Source of the DNA: JAGOTP01 sp964582475
GTDB lineage: Bacteria; Patescibacteriota; Patescibacteriia; 2-12-FULL-60-25
Length of the DNA stretch: 64,000 bases
Reading direction: 5' to 3'
NCBI GenBank assembly: GCA_964582475.1
Contig: CAZOQS010000002.1
Location: 1-64,000 of the forward strand
A model generated the notes under the pieces. That model was not told the origin of the DNA and made no database searches. It worked only from the letters and a program-made list of their open reading frames with translations. A program made the translations under genes and the position numbers. Below, piece after piece: positions 16,853 to 24,479 of the stretch; the stretch's first letter is position 1; each line of letters starts with the position of its first letter.

Positions 16853-19552
16853 ATGTCTGATGCTCTGGTCTCTGTCGTGTGTCCGCTCTGCCAAGGCGAA
16901 AGCCGAGCGATGATGAGCTGTCGATCCTGTAGCGGGACTGGCATTTACGTTCAGTATCCCTTTGGGCGTGTGTTTTGGAAGCCGATGGTTTCCCAGGAGT
17001 TATTTTTGATGCGTACGTGGCGTCGCTATTGGCAGCGCGCGTTTATATTAGGGTTCGCGCTGATTGCACTGGGTCTGTTGACTTGGCTCGTCGTGGCCAT
17101 CGTGGGAACGGGGGCGGGGGTGACGGATCTGGTGACGAGCCATTTCTGGATGGTCTTCGTTGGAACGCATAGCCTGGCTTTTTGGGGCTTCTGGTTGATG
17201 TTGAGCCTAATCGTCTATCGCTTGGTCGGGATGGGGGAGCGACTTGTCTCCTTGCCGAACTGGGGAAAGACAAAAGAGCAATGGAATGCGTGGCTAGCAC
17301 GGCATGCACGTTCAGAGCAACTGCACGATATTTCGCCCCATCTTGAAGAAGCGACTTGGCATGTACTGGATTTGGCGCTCGGTTTTGCTCAACAGCTTGG
17401 GAAGGCAGAAATCACTCCCGTCCACCTGTTTGCTGCGGCGTTGGTGAGCGATGAGGGCTCGGTCTTTTTGACACGTTTAGGATTAACGCTTGATCGAACC
17501 AAGCAAGAGCTCGCCGCCCTCTTGCGAGAAGGTCGTCCGGGGACGGATCCTGTGTTGTCTGCTCCTGCTCGCCAGATTTTATTGGGAGCCTATGTGCGCG
17601 CCTTGGAAGCGGGGGAAAAAGCAATTGGGGTATCGAATGTCTTGCTGGGTAGCTTCAACGCTGACCCGCGTCTTCCGGTAATGTTGGATCGTCTGGGTTT
17701 TCCAGCCGTGCAAGTGGAGCAAGTAGCCGAATGGATTCGTCTGCAGACACATATGGAAGATGAGCGTGATCGCTTCGTGAAGCTTGCGTCGCTCAAGCCT
17801 AATACCGCGATGGATCGCTTGATGACCGCGCGTCAGACACCAACTCTCGAACAATTTGCAGAAGATCTCACCCTTCTGGCGCGTAACGGCTACATCAGTC
17901 CTATTTATGGACGTGAAGAAGAAGTCGAAGCGATTCTCCAAGCCTTTGATGGAAATGCGCGTGGCGTTGTGTTGGTCGGAGAAGCAGGGGCGGGGAAAAT
18001 GGCCCTGGTCGAAGCTGTCGCGCGTCGGATGGTGGAAGAAGACGTTCCGCCGATTCTATTTGATCGCCGCTTGGTTTCGGTGCATTTACCGCGCATGATC
18101 GCGGCGGGAGATTCGGATGGCGCGCTTGAACGTTTGCTCGCGCTTCTGATGGAAGTACGTTTAGGGGGTAACGCGATCCTCGTGTTGCAGGGGATTGATG
18201 TGCTCGCCGGAATTGGAACGGGTTCGCTGGACCTCTCGGAAGCCTTCGCCTCGGAGCTCGATCAGGGCGGCTTCTTCGTGATCGCGACCTGTACGCCTCA
18301 AGCTTGGACTGAGTCGATGGAGCGCCGCACGCTGGGATCAAAACTGACGCGCGTAAACGTGAAAGCGCCGACCGTCGAAGAAGCGGTACCGATGCTCATG
18401 GTGCGTTCAGGGCATATCGAACATGAGCAGGGCGTGTACTTTTCCTATGCGGCCTTGAATACCGCGACACAATTTGCGAATCGTTTTATCCGAGACATGG
18501 CCTTGCCAGAGAGTGCATTGGATTTGCTGCAGGCATCGGCAGTTCTTGCGCGTACAACGCATGGAACAGGGAGCTTTGTTTCGCTGGAAGATGTGGCGAC
18601 AGTTGTGCATCGAAAGACGGGTATTCCCGTCGAGGCCGTCGCAACGGATGAATCCGAGAAGCTCCTTCATTTGGAAGAACATCTCCACCAGCGAGTCATC
18701 GGCCAGAATGAAGCGGTTGTACAAGTTGCGCAGGCTCTGCGACGTGCGCGTGCAGATTTGCGTGATGGCAAGCGGCCGATGGGTTCGTTCTTGTTCCTTG
18801 GGCCAACGGGTGTGGGAAAAACAGAATTAGCCAAAGCGCTGGCCGATAACTATTTCGGGAGTGCCGAGACGATGGTTCGCCTTGATATGTCTGAGTATCA
18901 GGACCGTCGTTCGATCGATCGGTTGATTGGGGCGGCTGGGGACGTGAAAGGGGGATTATTGACCGAAGCGATTCGTCTCAAACCCTTCTCGCTCTTGTTG
19001 CTCGATGAGTTGGAAAAAGCGCATCCGGATCTTCTCACCCTGTTCCTCCAAGTGTTGGACGACGGTCGTCTGACAGATGGAATCGGCCGCACGGTCGACT
19101 TCACTCACACGATTATTATTGCGACTTCGAATGCGAGCAGTAGTTTTATTCAGGATTCCGTAAAACGTGGTGATACGCATGAACAGATTCGGACCGGATT
19201 GCTCGAACACGAGTTACGCGACACCTTCCGTCCAGAATTCCTAAACCGTTTTGATGGGGTCATCGTCTTCTCGCCGCTCACGATCGACGATGTGACACGT
19301 ATTGCCTGGCTTCTTATCAATCAGGTTATCAAGAAGCTGGAAGAGAAGGGCGTGACCTTCCAGGTAGATGACCAAGCGATTGAAGCGTTGGCGCGAGCGG
19401 GCTTTGATCCGCTCTATGGCGCCCGCCCTCTACGACGGATCATCCAAGACCGCGTCGAGAACCAGTTGGCGGACGCGCTCTTGCGAGGGGAGCTTCCACG
19501 CGGTACACGAGTATTCATGCAATCCGACGGAACGTTGAAAATGTCTCACTAA
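16853..19552 (+). CDS. Membrane-anchored ClpC-like AAA+ protein with degenerate first ATPase domain
   Basis: An 899-residue double-AAA protein. The N-terminus has a zinc-ribbon of two CxxC pairs (Cys 10/13 and 23/26), then two transmembrane segments (about 62-85 and 97-123), which normal ClpC lacks. A Clp-N repeat region (about 165-300) follows. In the first AAA module Walker A reads GEAGAGKM (376-383), with Met in place of Ser/Thr, and the Walker B region 'AILVLQGIDVL' has lost the Asp-Glu pair, so it probably does not hydrolyse ATP. The second module is intact: 'GPTGVGKTELAKAL', 'LLLLDELEKAHPD' and a C-terminal D2-small domain. Probably an unfoldase at the membrane; a ClpP partner is not in view. 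Confidence 0.88.
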   Translation: MSDALVSVVCPLCQGESRAMMSCRSCSGTGIYVQYPFGRVFWKPMVSQELFLMRTWRRYWQRAFILGFALIALGLLTWLVVAIVGTGAGVTDLVTSHFWMVFVGTHSLAFWGFWLMLSLIVYRLVGMGERLVSLPNWGKTKEQWNAWLARHARSEQLHDISPHLEEATWHVLDLALGFAQQLGKAEITPVHLFAAALVSDEGSVFLTRLGLTLDRTKQELAALLREGRPGTDPVLSAPARQILLGAYVRALEAGEKAIGVSNVLLGSFNADPRLPVMLDRLGFPAVQVEQVAEWIRLQTHMEDERDRFVKLASLKPNTAMDRLMTARQTPTLEQFAEDLTLLARNGYISPIYGREEEVEAILQAFDGNARGVVLVGEAGAGKMALVEAVARRMVEEDVPPILFDRRLVSVHLPRMIAAGDSDGALERLLALLMEVRLGGNAILVLQGIDVLAGIGTGSLDLSEAFASELDQGGFFVIATCTPQAWTESMERRTLGSKLTRVNVKAPTVEEAVPMLMVRSGHIEHEQGVYFSYAALNTATQFANRFIRDMALPESALDLLQASAVLARTTHGTGSFVSLEDVATVVHRKTGIPVEAVATDESEKLLHLEEHLHQRVIGQNEAVVQVAQALRRARADLRDGKRPMGSFLFLGPTGVGKTELAKALADNYFGSAETMVRLDMSEYQDRRSIDRLIGAAGDVKGGLLTEAIRLKPFSLLLLDELEKAHPDLLTLFLQVLDDGRLTDGIGRTVDFTHTIIIATSNASSSFIQDSVKRGDTHEQIRTGLLEHELRDTFRPEFLNRFDGVIVFSPLTIDDVTRIAWLLINQVIKKLEEKGVTFQVDDQAIEALARAGFDPLYGARPLRRIIQDRVENQLADALLRGELPRGTRVFMQSDGTLKMSH

Positions 19553-19559
19553 CGAGGCT

Positions 19560-20636
19560 ATGGATTCCCAACTCCTCCTCACCTGTCTGCTCGTCATTGG
19601 GCTGTCTGCCGGCGCTTCCTATGGGATGAGTTTTGTTTCGCGCTGGATCGCCAAACGCGCCAAAGCGATCGATGAACCCAAAGGCGGAAAGAAGATCCAC
19701 CGGGTGGCGACGCCGCTCTTTGGAGGATTGGGATTGTTTGTGGTGTGTTTGGTCGGAGTTGTGGGTATGGCGAAGCTCGGGTGGCTGTCTCCCGCGCTCT
19801 CCACCACGCAGCTCTTGGGATTTGGGCTGGGTGCCTTTATCTTATTGGTCGTTGGGCTAATTGATGATCGTTGGGTTCTCCCGCCACGAGTCCTGCTGCC
19901 CTTGTATGCGCTTGCTTGTTTGTGTGTGGTCGTAAGTGGAACGAGTGTCCGTTTGATTACCAATCCGGCCGGAGGCGTCTTCTCGCTCGTCACGGATCAA
20001 TGGAGTTTTCTTGGCGGCCGCTTCCTCTTCGCCTGGCCTGCGGACATCCTGACAGTGATTTGGTTACTCGTTCTGTTATTTGCAACCAAGTTAATGGATG
20101 GTTTGGATGGTCTCGTGAGCGGCCAAGCCGCGATCGGTGCGGGTATTATTTTATTACTCTGCTTGTTGCCCGCGTATCATTTGCCGGCGATTGCCTTGTT
20201 GTCGGCGCTGATGCTCGGTTCCTATCTTGGGTTCTTGCCCGCAAACATTTTCCCCGCCAAGCAATTCTTAGGAGAGTCGGGGAGTACGTTGGCCGGATTT
20301 ATGCTGGGCTTTCTCGCGATTGCTTCTGGAGCAAAACTCGCTACCGCCTTCATGGCTGTCGGTGTTGCGTTGATTGATATCGCTCTCGTGATCTTCGGCC
20401 GCATGCGTCGTCATGTCCCGATCACCCAAGGAGACCGCACGCACCTGCATCACCAGCTGCTCGATGCCGGCTTTACGCAGCGCCGCGCCGTTGGGATCCT
20501 GTGGTCGGTAGGTCTGGTCTTCGGCTTAGCCGCGCTCGCCTTGCAAACACGTGGGAAATTGATCCTCTTTGCCTTGTTGATTGTCGTCACCATCAGCTTG
20601 TCTATCTACGCAACGCGCCGTAGTAAACGCCTTTAA
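19560..20636 (+). CDS. Undecaprenyl-phosphate glycosyl-1-phosphate transferase (WecA/TagO-type)
   Basis: A 358-residue polytopic enzyme of the MraY/WecA family with about ten membrane helices. Signature loops: 'DEPKGGKKIHRVATPLFGG', 'GLIDDRW' (catalytic Asp pair), 'KLMDGLDGLVSGQA' and 'GDRTHLHHQLLDAGF'. The HLHH motif and lack of MraY-specific residues favour a UDP-HexNAc-1-phosphate transferase that starts a secondary envelope glycan on undecaprenyl phosphate, not lipid I synthesis; a separate mraY is at 38145. It follows the ClpC-like gene by 7 bases. Confidence 0.88.
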   Translation: MDSQLLLTCLLVIGLSAGASYGMSFVSRWIAKRAKAIDEPKGGKKIHRVATPLFGGLGLFVVCLVGVVGMAKLGWLSPALSTTQLLGFGLGAFILLVVGLIDDRWVLPPRVLLPLYALACLCVVVSGTSVRLITNPAGGVFSLVTDQWSFLGGRFLFAWPADILTVIWLLVLLFATKLMDGLDGLVSGQAAIGAGIILLLCLLPAYHLPAIALLSALMLGSYLGFLPANIFPAKQFLGESGSTLAGFMLGFLAIASGAKLATAFMAVGVALIDIALVIFGRMRRHVPITQGDRTHLHHQLLDAGFTQRRAVGILWSVGLVFGLAALALQTRGKLILFALLIVVTISLSIYATRRSKRL

Positions 20637-20653
20637 ATACTCAATCAAACGCT

Positions 20654-21232
20654 ATGCCCCCTTCCCCTGAAGCGCCCCACCTCGTCTCCAAAGACCGACC
20701 GTTTTCCGCTGGCTGTGTGTTTTGGTTTGCGGTGATTGGGTTTGCGTTGACCTGTATGGTCCTTTTCGGGGCCAAAACCATCCGTACGCTCGTCTCGTCT
20801 GGCGGTGACCTGTCCGAGCTAGGATTCTCTCTGACACCTTCCACGCTCCCTGCTCCGACCGTGAAAGAGTTCCAGACAGTCTCTCTTGGCTCCAAGGCGT
20901 ACCGTCTCGAAGTGGCAAAAACAGATGAAGCCCGCAATCAGGGCTTGTCTGGCCGCGATTCGCTTCCGCCCGGTACAGGCATGTTGTTTCTCTTCGATCG
21001 ACCGGATAGCTACACCTTCTGGATGGAGAAGATGCGTTTCCCGATTGATATCGTATTCATAACCAATGGGACGATCGTGAATATCGCTAACAAGGTCCAA
21101 CCCCCAAAGACCCCTACAGAGCCACCCGCCACAGTTCGCCCACTTCAAGCCTTCAATCAGGTGATCGAAATTCCAGCAGGGGATGCAGATGCATTGGGAC
21201 TGAAGGTTGGTCAGCGCATCGTGCTGCCCTAG
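20654..21232 (+). CDS. Membrane-anchored DUF192 protein
   Basis: A 192-residue protein with one N-terminal transmembrane segment (about 18-40) and an extracytoplasmic DUF192 domain (about 75-190). Typical features: 'YRLEVAKTDEARNQGLSGR', 'GMLFLFDRPDSYTFWMEKM', 'PIDIVFI' and 'VIEIPAGDADALGLKVGQR'. DUF192 is widespread and its role is unknown. Last gene of the mraZ-to-DUF192 group, followed by a strong terminator. Confidence 0.88.
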   Translation: MPPSPEAPHLVSKDRPFSAGCVFWFAVIGFALTCMVLFGAKTIRTLVSSGGDLSELGFSLTPSTLPAPTVKEFQTVSLGSKAYRLEVAKTDEARNQGLSGRDSLPPGTGMLFLFDRPDSYTFWMEKMRFPIDIVFITNGTIVNIANKVQPPKTPTEPPATVRPLQAFNQVIEIPAGDADALGLKVGQRIVLP

Positions 21233-21254
21233 TCTTCTCTTTCAAATCAAAAAC

Positions 21255-21286
21255 AAAAACACCCTTCTGTGTAGAAGGGTGTTTTT
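21255..21286 (+). terminator. Intrinsic terminator after DUF192 gene
   Basis: AAAAACACCCTTC pairs with GAAGGGTGTTTTT around a 6-base loop. With A-runs and T-runs on both sides it can act in both directions. Confidence 0.92.
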
Positions 21287-21349
21287 GGAGTCTTCCGAAT
21301 GATGTGTCGGAAGGGCACTCCTCAAGGCACTAGAGATGTGTGAGAGGAA

Positions 21350-21370
21350 CCACCGCGAGAAACGCGGCGG
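21350..21370 (-). terminator. GC-rich hairpin ending the EAD-domain cassette
   Basis: On the minus strand CCGCCGCG and CGCGGTGG (one G-U pair) close a 5-base loop and are followed by TTCCTCTC. It lies about 75 bases after the stop of the high-GC gene at 21447. A second small hairpin (GCCCC/GGGGC) lies between them. Confidence 0.6.
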
Positions 21371-21446
21371 ATGCATCGTTCGCCAGGAAGGCGTTCGATG
21401 GCCCCGGATGGGGCAGGGGGGGGAAGGTGAAAGAGCGTGCAGTTGA

Positions 21447-22922
21447 TCAGCGCCCGCGGATGATCTCCGTGAGCTTCTGGTCGAGCTGCGCCAGTCCGAT
21501 CCCGTTCTCGCAGTATCGGAGGACGGCATCGGCGCGCGTAGCCAGCGGGCTCATCGCGCCGGGGAGCAGGTGCGTCGGGATGCCGAGGTGGAGCACGAGG
21601 GTTCCGAACTGCGAGTCGAGCAGGCCGCACATCCGCGTGTAGATCGCGTCGCGGTTGGGCGTCTGCGCCGCGGGCTTGTTCGCGCTGTCGTTGACGAGGA
21701 ACTCGTTGAAGCGCGTGTCGTTCGGGAACTTCGAGAACATGATGCCGACGAGCGTCGGGAGATCCCCGAGGTTCTTGGCCTCGCGCATCAGGTTGCCCCA
21801 CACGATCTCCGCGGGCCCATCGAGCTCGACGCGGGACGAGAGCCCCAGGTCGTCCGCGATCTGGCGGATGGCCTTGGTATCCGACACGAGCTCGCAGAGG
21901 AGCCTGCGGAGCTTGGCGGTGAACGGCCCGGACTCTCCGACATTCGGGTGCAGCCGGATCGTGCGCGCCGTGGGGCTGCGCATGTCACCGGCGACGGCGA
22001 AAGGGTCGCCGTGCGCGCCCTCCAGCGCGCTGGGACGGGTGTCGCCCGGGGTGCGGTAGAGGGCGGGGAGGTACTTGGTCGCGGTCGACACGTCGTCGCC
22101 GCAGGCCTCCTCGTACGCGGTGACGACCTTGCCGAAGCGGCCGTGGGACTTGAGCCCCTCGAGCCCGCCCTTCTCCTTGATCGCCTCGACCAGCGCGTGC
22201 CCGTCGTCCTTGACGAGGTTGGGCTTGGTCTCCGCGACGAACGAGAGGAAGTTGCGGACCGGCGCGCTGACGCCGTTCAGGTCGAGGTCGGTGTTCGGGT
22301 CGACGCCGCCCTGGAGGGGCTGGTTCAGGTTGAAGGGGTTGAACTCCTCCTTCACCCCGAACGCGCCGGTGACCGGGACCACGCGCTGGTTCTTCCACCG
22401 GTCGCCCAGGTAGCTCCGGGGCTGGCGGTAGTAGTCGAGCGTCGCGGCCTTGTCGATGATCTTCTCGGTGCCGGGCTTGAGCACCACGCCGCGCTTCGAG
22501 AGCAGGACGTGGGACTGGGCGGCGAAGGAGACCACGGTGGGGTCGCTCGCGCCCGTCTCGATGAGGCGGTCGAGGAGCTTGTCCATGGGCAGCTCCTCGA
22601 GCTTGCCGCCGAGGAGGCTCGTGAGCGTGCTCGTGAGCGCGCTGACCACGCCCGTGAGGCCGCTGTCGCCCTGGGGGGCGGCGGGCTGCTGGGGGGTGTG
22701 GGACGTGGCGGGGTTGAACGCGTGCACGATGTCGTCGGCGTACCCGCGGCGCATCTTCATGGCCACGAGCGAGTCGATGTTGTGACGGCGCATCCGGGCC
22801 ATGTTCGTGATGCCGTTCTCGTCGAGGATCTTGATGACCTCGGCGAGCTCGCTCTCGGTGGGGAACGTCCCCACGAGAAAGGTGAACAGGTCCTCGGCGA
22901 ACGTGGCGGGCTTCTCGATCAT
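21447..22922 (-). CDS. High-GC cassette gene A: SAM-like plus two effector-associated-domain-like modules
   Basis: A 491-residue soluble protein with a codon use far more GC-rich than its neighbours. Residues about 8-70 look like a SAM-type helical domain ('ENGITNMARMRRHNIDSL', 'GYADDIVHAF'). Residues about 90-320 are unrecognised. Residues about 333-410 follow the EAD1 pattern: 'LRRLLCELVSDTKAIRQIA', a GPAEIVWGNLMREAKN helix, then 'GDLPTLVGIMFSKFPND'. Residues about 426-489 fit a second EAD type: a 'DSQFGTLVLHLGIPTHLLPG' core, then 'ATRADAVLRYCENGIGL'. EADs are small helical adaptors that join sensors to effectors in bacterial conflict systems. No effector gene is adjacent. It has its own promoter, a leader of about 225 nt and a terminator. 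The domain calls are pattern recognition, not a search. Confidence 0.65.
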   Translation of the reverse strand: MIEKPATFAEDLFTFLVGTFPTESELAEVIKILDENGITNMARMRRHNIDSLVAMKMRRGYADDIVHAFNPATSHTPQQPAAPQGDSGLTGVVSALTSTLTSLLGGKLEELPMDKLLDRLIETGASDPTVVSFAAQSHVLLSKRGVVLKPGTEKIIDKAATLDYYRQPRSYLGDRWKNQRVVPVTGAFGVKEEFNPFNLNQPLQGGVDPNTDLDLNGVSAPVRNFLSFVAETKPNLVKDDGHALVEAIKEKGGLEGLKSHGRFGKVVTAYEEACGDDVSTATKYLPALYRTPGDTRPSALEGAHGDPFAVAGDMRSPTARTIRLHPNVGESGPFTAKLRRLLCELVSDTKAIRQIADDLGLSSRVELDGPAEIVWGNLMREAKNLGDLPTLVGIMFSKFPNDTRFNEFLVNDSANKPAAQTPNRDAIYTRMCGLLDSQFGTLVLHLGIPTHLLPGAMSPLATRADAVLRYCENGIGLAQLDQKLTEIIRGR

Positions 22923-23030
22923 TGGGACACTCCGTGTAACCGTCTCTCTAGGCGTAGCTGGCTCGGTCGCGCTTCAAGCCGGGATTGGCGAAGCGGTTCC
23001 AGAGCCACACTTTCTCATCGGGAGAGATGT

Positions 23031-23084
23031 CCGACTGAGAGCGACAGTTCCTTTTTTTCAAAAAGAACCGACGTTCTCAGTCGG
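23031..23084 (-). promoter_or_regulatory. Structured leader of cassette gene A, possible attenuator
   Basis: The gap 22923-23342 holds this leader, the cassette promoter and the rplU promoter. On the minus strand CCGACTGAGA and TCTCAGTCGG form a perfect 10-bp outer stem enclosing a GTTC/GAAC-containing A/T-rich hairpin. The same left arm can instead form CCGAC-N7-GTCGG followed by TTCTTTTT, a short intrinsic-terminator shape. The two folds exclude each other. Confidence 0.45.
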
Positions 23085-23154
23085 ATAAATACACAGCAGA
23101 AGCCTCATTAAGTATCAGGAATGGGAAGTGAAGTTGTAAAGTAACCAACGTATT

Positions 23155-23183
23155 ATATTACCAGAAAGTGAGGGGAAAGTCAA
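23155..23183 (-). promoter_or_regulatory. Promoter of cassette gene A
   Basis: On the minus strand TTGACT (23183-23178), a 17-base spacer and TAATAT (23160-23155) give a near-consensus sigma-70-type promoter about 225 bases before the ATG. Confidence 0.75.
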
Positions 23184-23295
23184 CCCAACAGTCCTGTTAT
23201 GGCTAAGTAGAGGCAAAATAAGTGTTTAGTGGTAAGTTTACAAAATGAAGGATTTCGTATTTAGACCTGTATTATAGAACAATCCACCCGCTCCA

Positions 23296-23325
23296 TTGAC
23301 AGAATTCTGTCTTTTTCGCTATAGT
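23296..23325 (+). promoter_or_regulatory. rplU promoter
   Basis: TTGACA (23296-23301), an 18-base spacer and TATAGT (23320-23325) lie 17 bases before the rplU ATG, which implies a leader of only about 10 bases. Confidence 0.75.
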
Positions 23326-23342
23326 CTGGGCCATCCACATCT

Positions 23343-23642
23343 ATGATTGCTGTCATCAAAACCGGGGGAAAACAGTACCTCGTCGAAGAAGGAGACGTCA
23401 TTTCCGTTGAGAAATTGGACGTTGAAACCGGGAAAACGCTTCAGCTTGAAACGCTGATGAAGGCCGACGGCGATAAGCTTGAGCTCGGTGCTCCTGCCTT
23501 GTCTGCAATGGTTTCGGTTGAAATCATGGCCCACGGCCGCGACAAGAAGATCGAAGTTGTGAAATACAAGGCCAAGTCTCGCTACACACGTCGTGTCGGG
23601 CACCGCCAAGCATTCACCAAGATCAAGATCACCAAGATCTAA
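23343..23642 (+). CDS. rplU: 50S ribosomal protein L21
   Basis: A 99-residue L21 of normal length: 'MIAVIKTGGKQYLVEEGDVI' at the start, 'LELGAPALSAMVSVEI' in the middle and the RNA-binding end 'YKAKSRYTRRVGHRQAFT'. In most bacteria rplU is followed by rpmA; here rpmA is about 13.6 kb away on the other strand, and rplU stands alone between its own promoter and terminator. Confidence 0.96.
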   Translation: MIAVIKTGGKQYLVEEGDVISVEKLDVETGKTLQLETLMKADGDKLELGAPALSAMVSVEIMAHGRDKKIEVVKYKAKSRYTRRVGHRQAFTKIKITKI

Positions 23643-23654
23643 TCAAGGACAACG

Positions 23655-23686
23655 AAAAACGCTCCATCCTCGGATGGAGCGTTTTT
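23655..23686 (+). terminator. Intrinsic terminator after rplU
   Basis: AAAAACGCTCCATCC and GGATGGAGCGTTTTT form a long hairpin with flanking A- and T-runs. It serves rplU and probably also the convergent operon ending at 23702. Confidence 0.93.
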
Positions 23687-23701
23687 GTATCTCACGGTGT
23701 T

Positions 23702-24478
23702 CTATGATTTGTCCCAGCGGTAGACGCGATACGACCAAAAGAAGGAGGGGAGTAATCGAGCGATACGTTCCCAGGCAGATAGGATGAAACTGACAGGTCG
23801 TTTCACGGATGTACGGAAAGAAGCCGAGAGCCGATAGTTCCAGAGCATCCGCCAGAGTGCCGAAGGAGACTTCCGTGTGACGTGGACATTCGGCAAAAGA
23901 CGTTTCACATACGATTCTGTTGTCTGTCGCACAAACTTCTCTTCAGGAATGATGATCGACTGAAAGAGGATGCAAGGATTATTGGCGTTTGGTTCGATCG
24001 CAAAGGCCGAACCGGATTTCTTGGTGACGCGCAACATCTCTTTCACGAAAGCGGTTTGTTGGTCTGCACTTTCTAAGTGATGCAAGACATCACGGCAATA
24101 CGTCAGATCAAAATACTCATCCGGCCAGGGGAGCTTGAGGCCATCTCCGTGAACAATCTCGCCCAGTCCGTGTTGAAGAGCGAATTCGACCGCAGGTAGA
24201 CAAGGGTCGATACCGTAGAACTGGATCTGTTCTTTCAAAAGAGGCTCTTGTTGCAAGAGAGCTAGGTTCACTCCCTCTCCACATCCGCTCTCCAAGACCT
24301 TGAGTGTACCTTTCGCGCGAATTTCTTCATTCAGCCGAGCAACGAGCGGGCTCAGCGTTTCTTTTTCACGGGACGTAACCAATGAATCATTCGTCTGCCA
24401 GTCAAAGCGTTCGGTATAAGACGTTTTTTCAAAGTAGGAAACTTGAGCGTCGAGATGGGTTTTTCCTGAGCTCTCCAT
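23702..24478 (-). CDS. Class I SAM-dependent methyltransferase (glycan operon)
   Basis: A 258-residue methyltransferase. ATG 24478 (MESSGKTHLDAQ) is chosen because it lies one base after the stop of the upstream gene and avoids a low-complexity extension encoded within that gene. Motif I is 'LKVLESGCGEGVNLALL', motif II 'FYGIDPCLPAVEFAL' and motif IV 'YFDLTYCRDVLHHLES', the pattern of small-molecule or lipid-sugar methyltransferases. As last gene of an operon with a GT2 transferase and an FkbM methyltransferase, it probably modifies an envelope glycan or a lipid carrier. Confidence 0.8.
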   Translation of the reverse strand: MESSGKTHLDAQVSYFEKTSYTERFDWQTNDSLVTSREKETLSPLVARLNEEIRAKGTLKVLESGCGEGVNLALLQQEPLLKEQIQFYGIDPCLPAVEFALQHGLGEIVHGDGLKLPWPDEYFDLTYCRDVLHHLESADQQTAFVKEMLRVTKKSGSAFAIEPNANNPCILFQSIIIPEEKFVRQTTESYVKRLLPNVHVTRKSPSALWRMLWNYRLSASFRTSVKRPVSFILSAWERIARLLPSFFWSYRVYRWDKS

Positions 24479-24479
24479 A

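Noticed and set aside
21570..23111. A 513-codon open frame on the plus strand opposite cassette gene A
   Set aside because: It is the mirror frame of a GC-rich gene: low-complexity Arg/Glu/Ala/Leu product, no start signal, and it runs through the leader of gene A. The opposite long frames at 58032-58871, 59253-60179 and 57019-57837 were rejected for the same reason.
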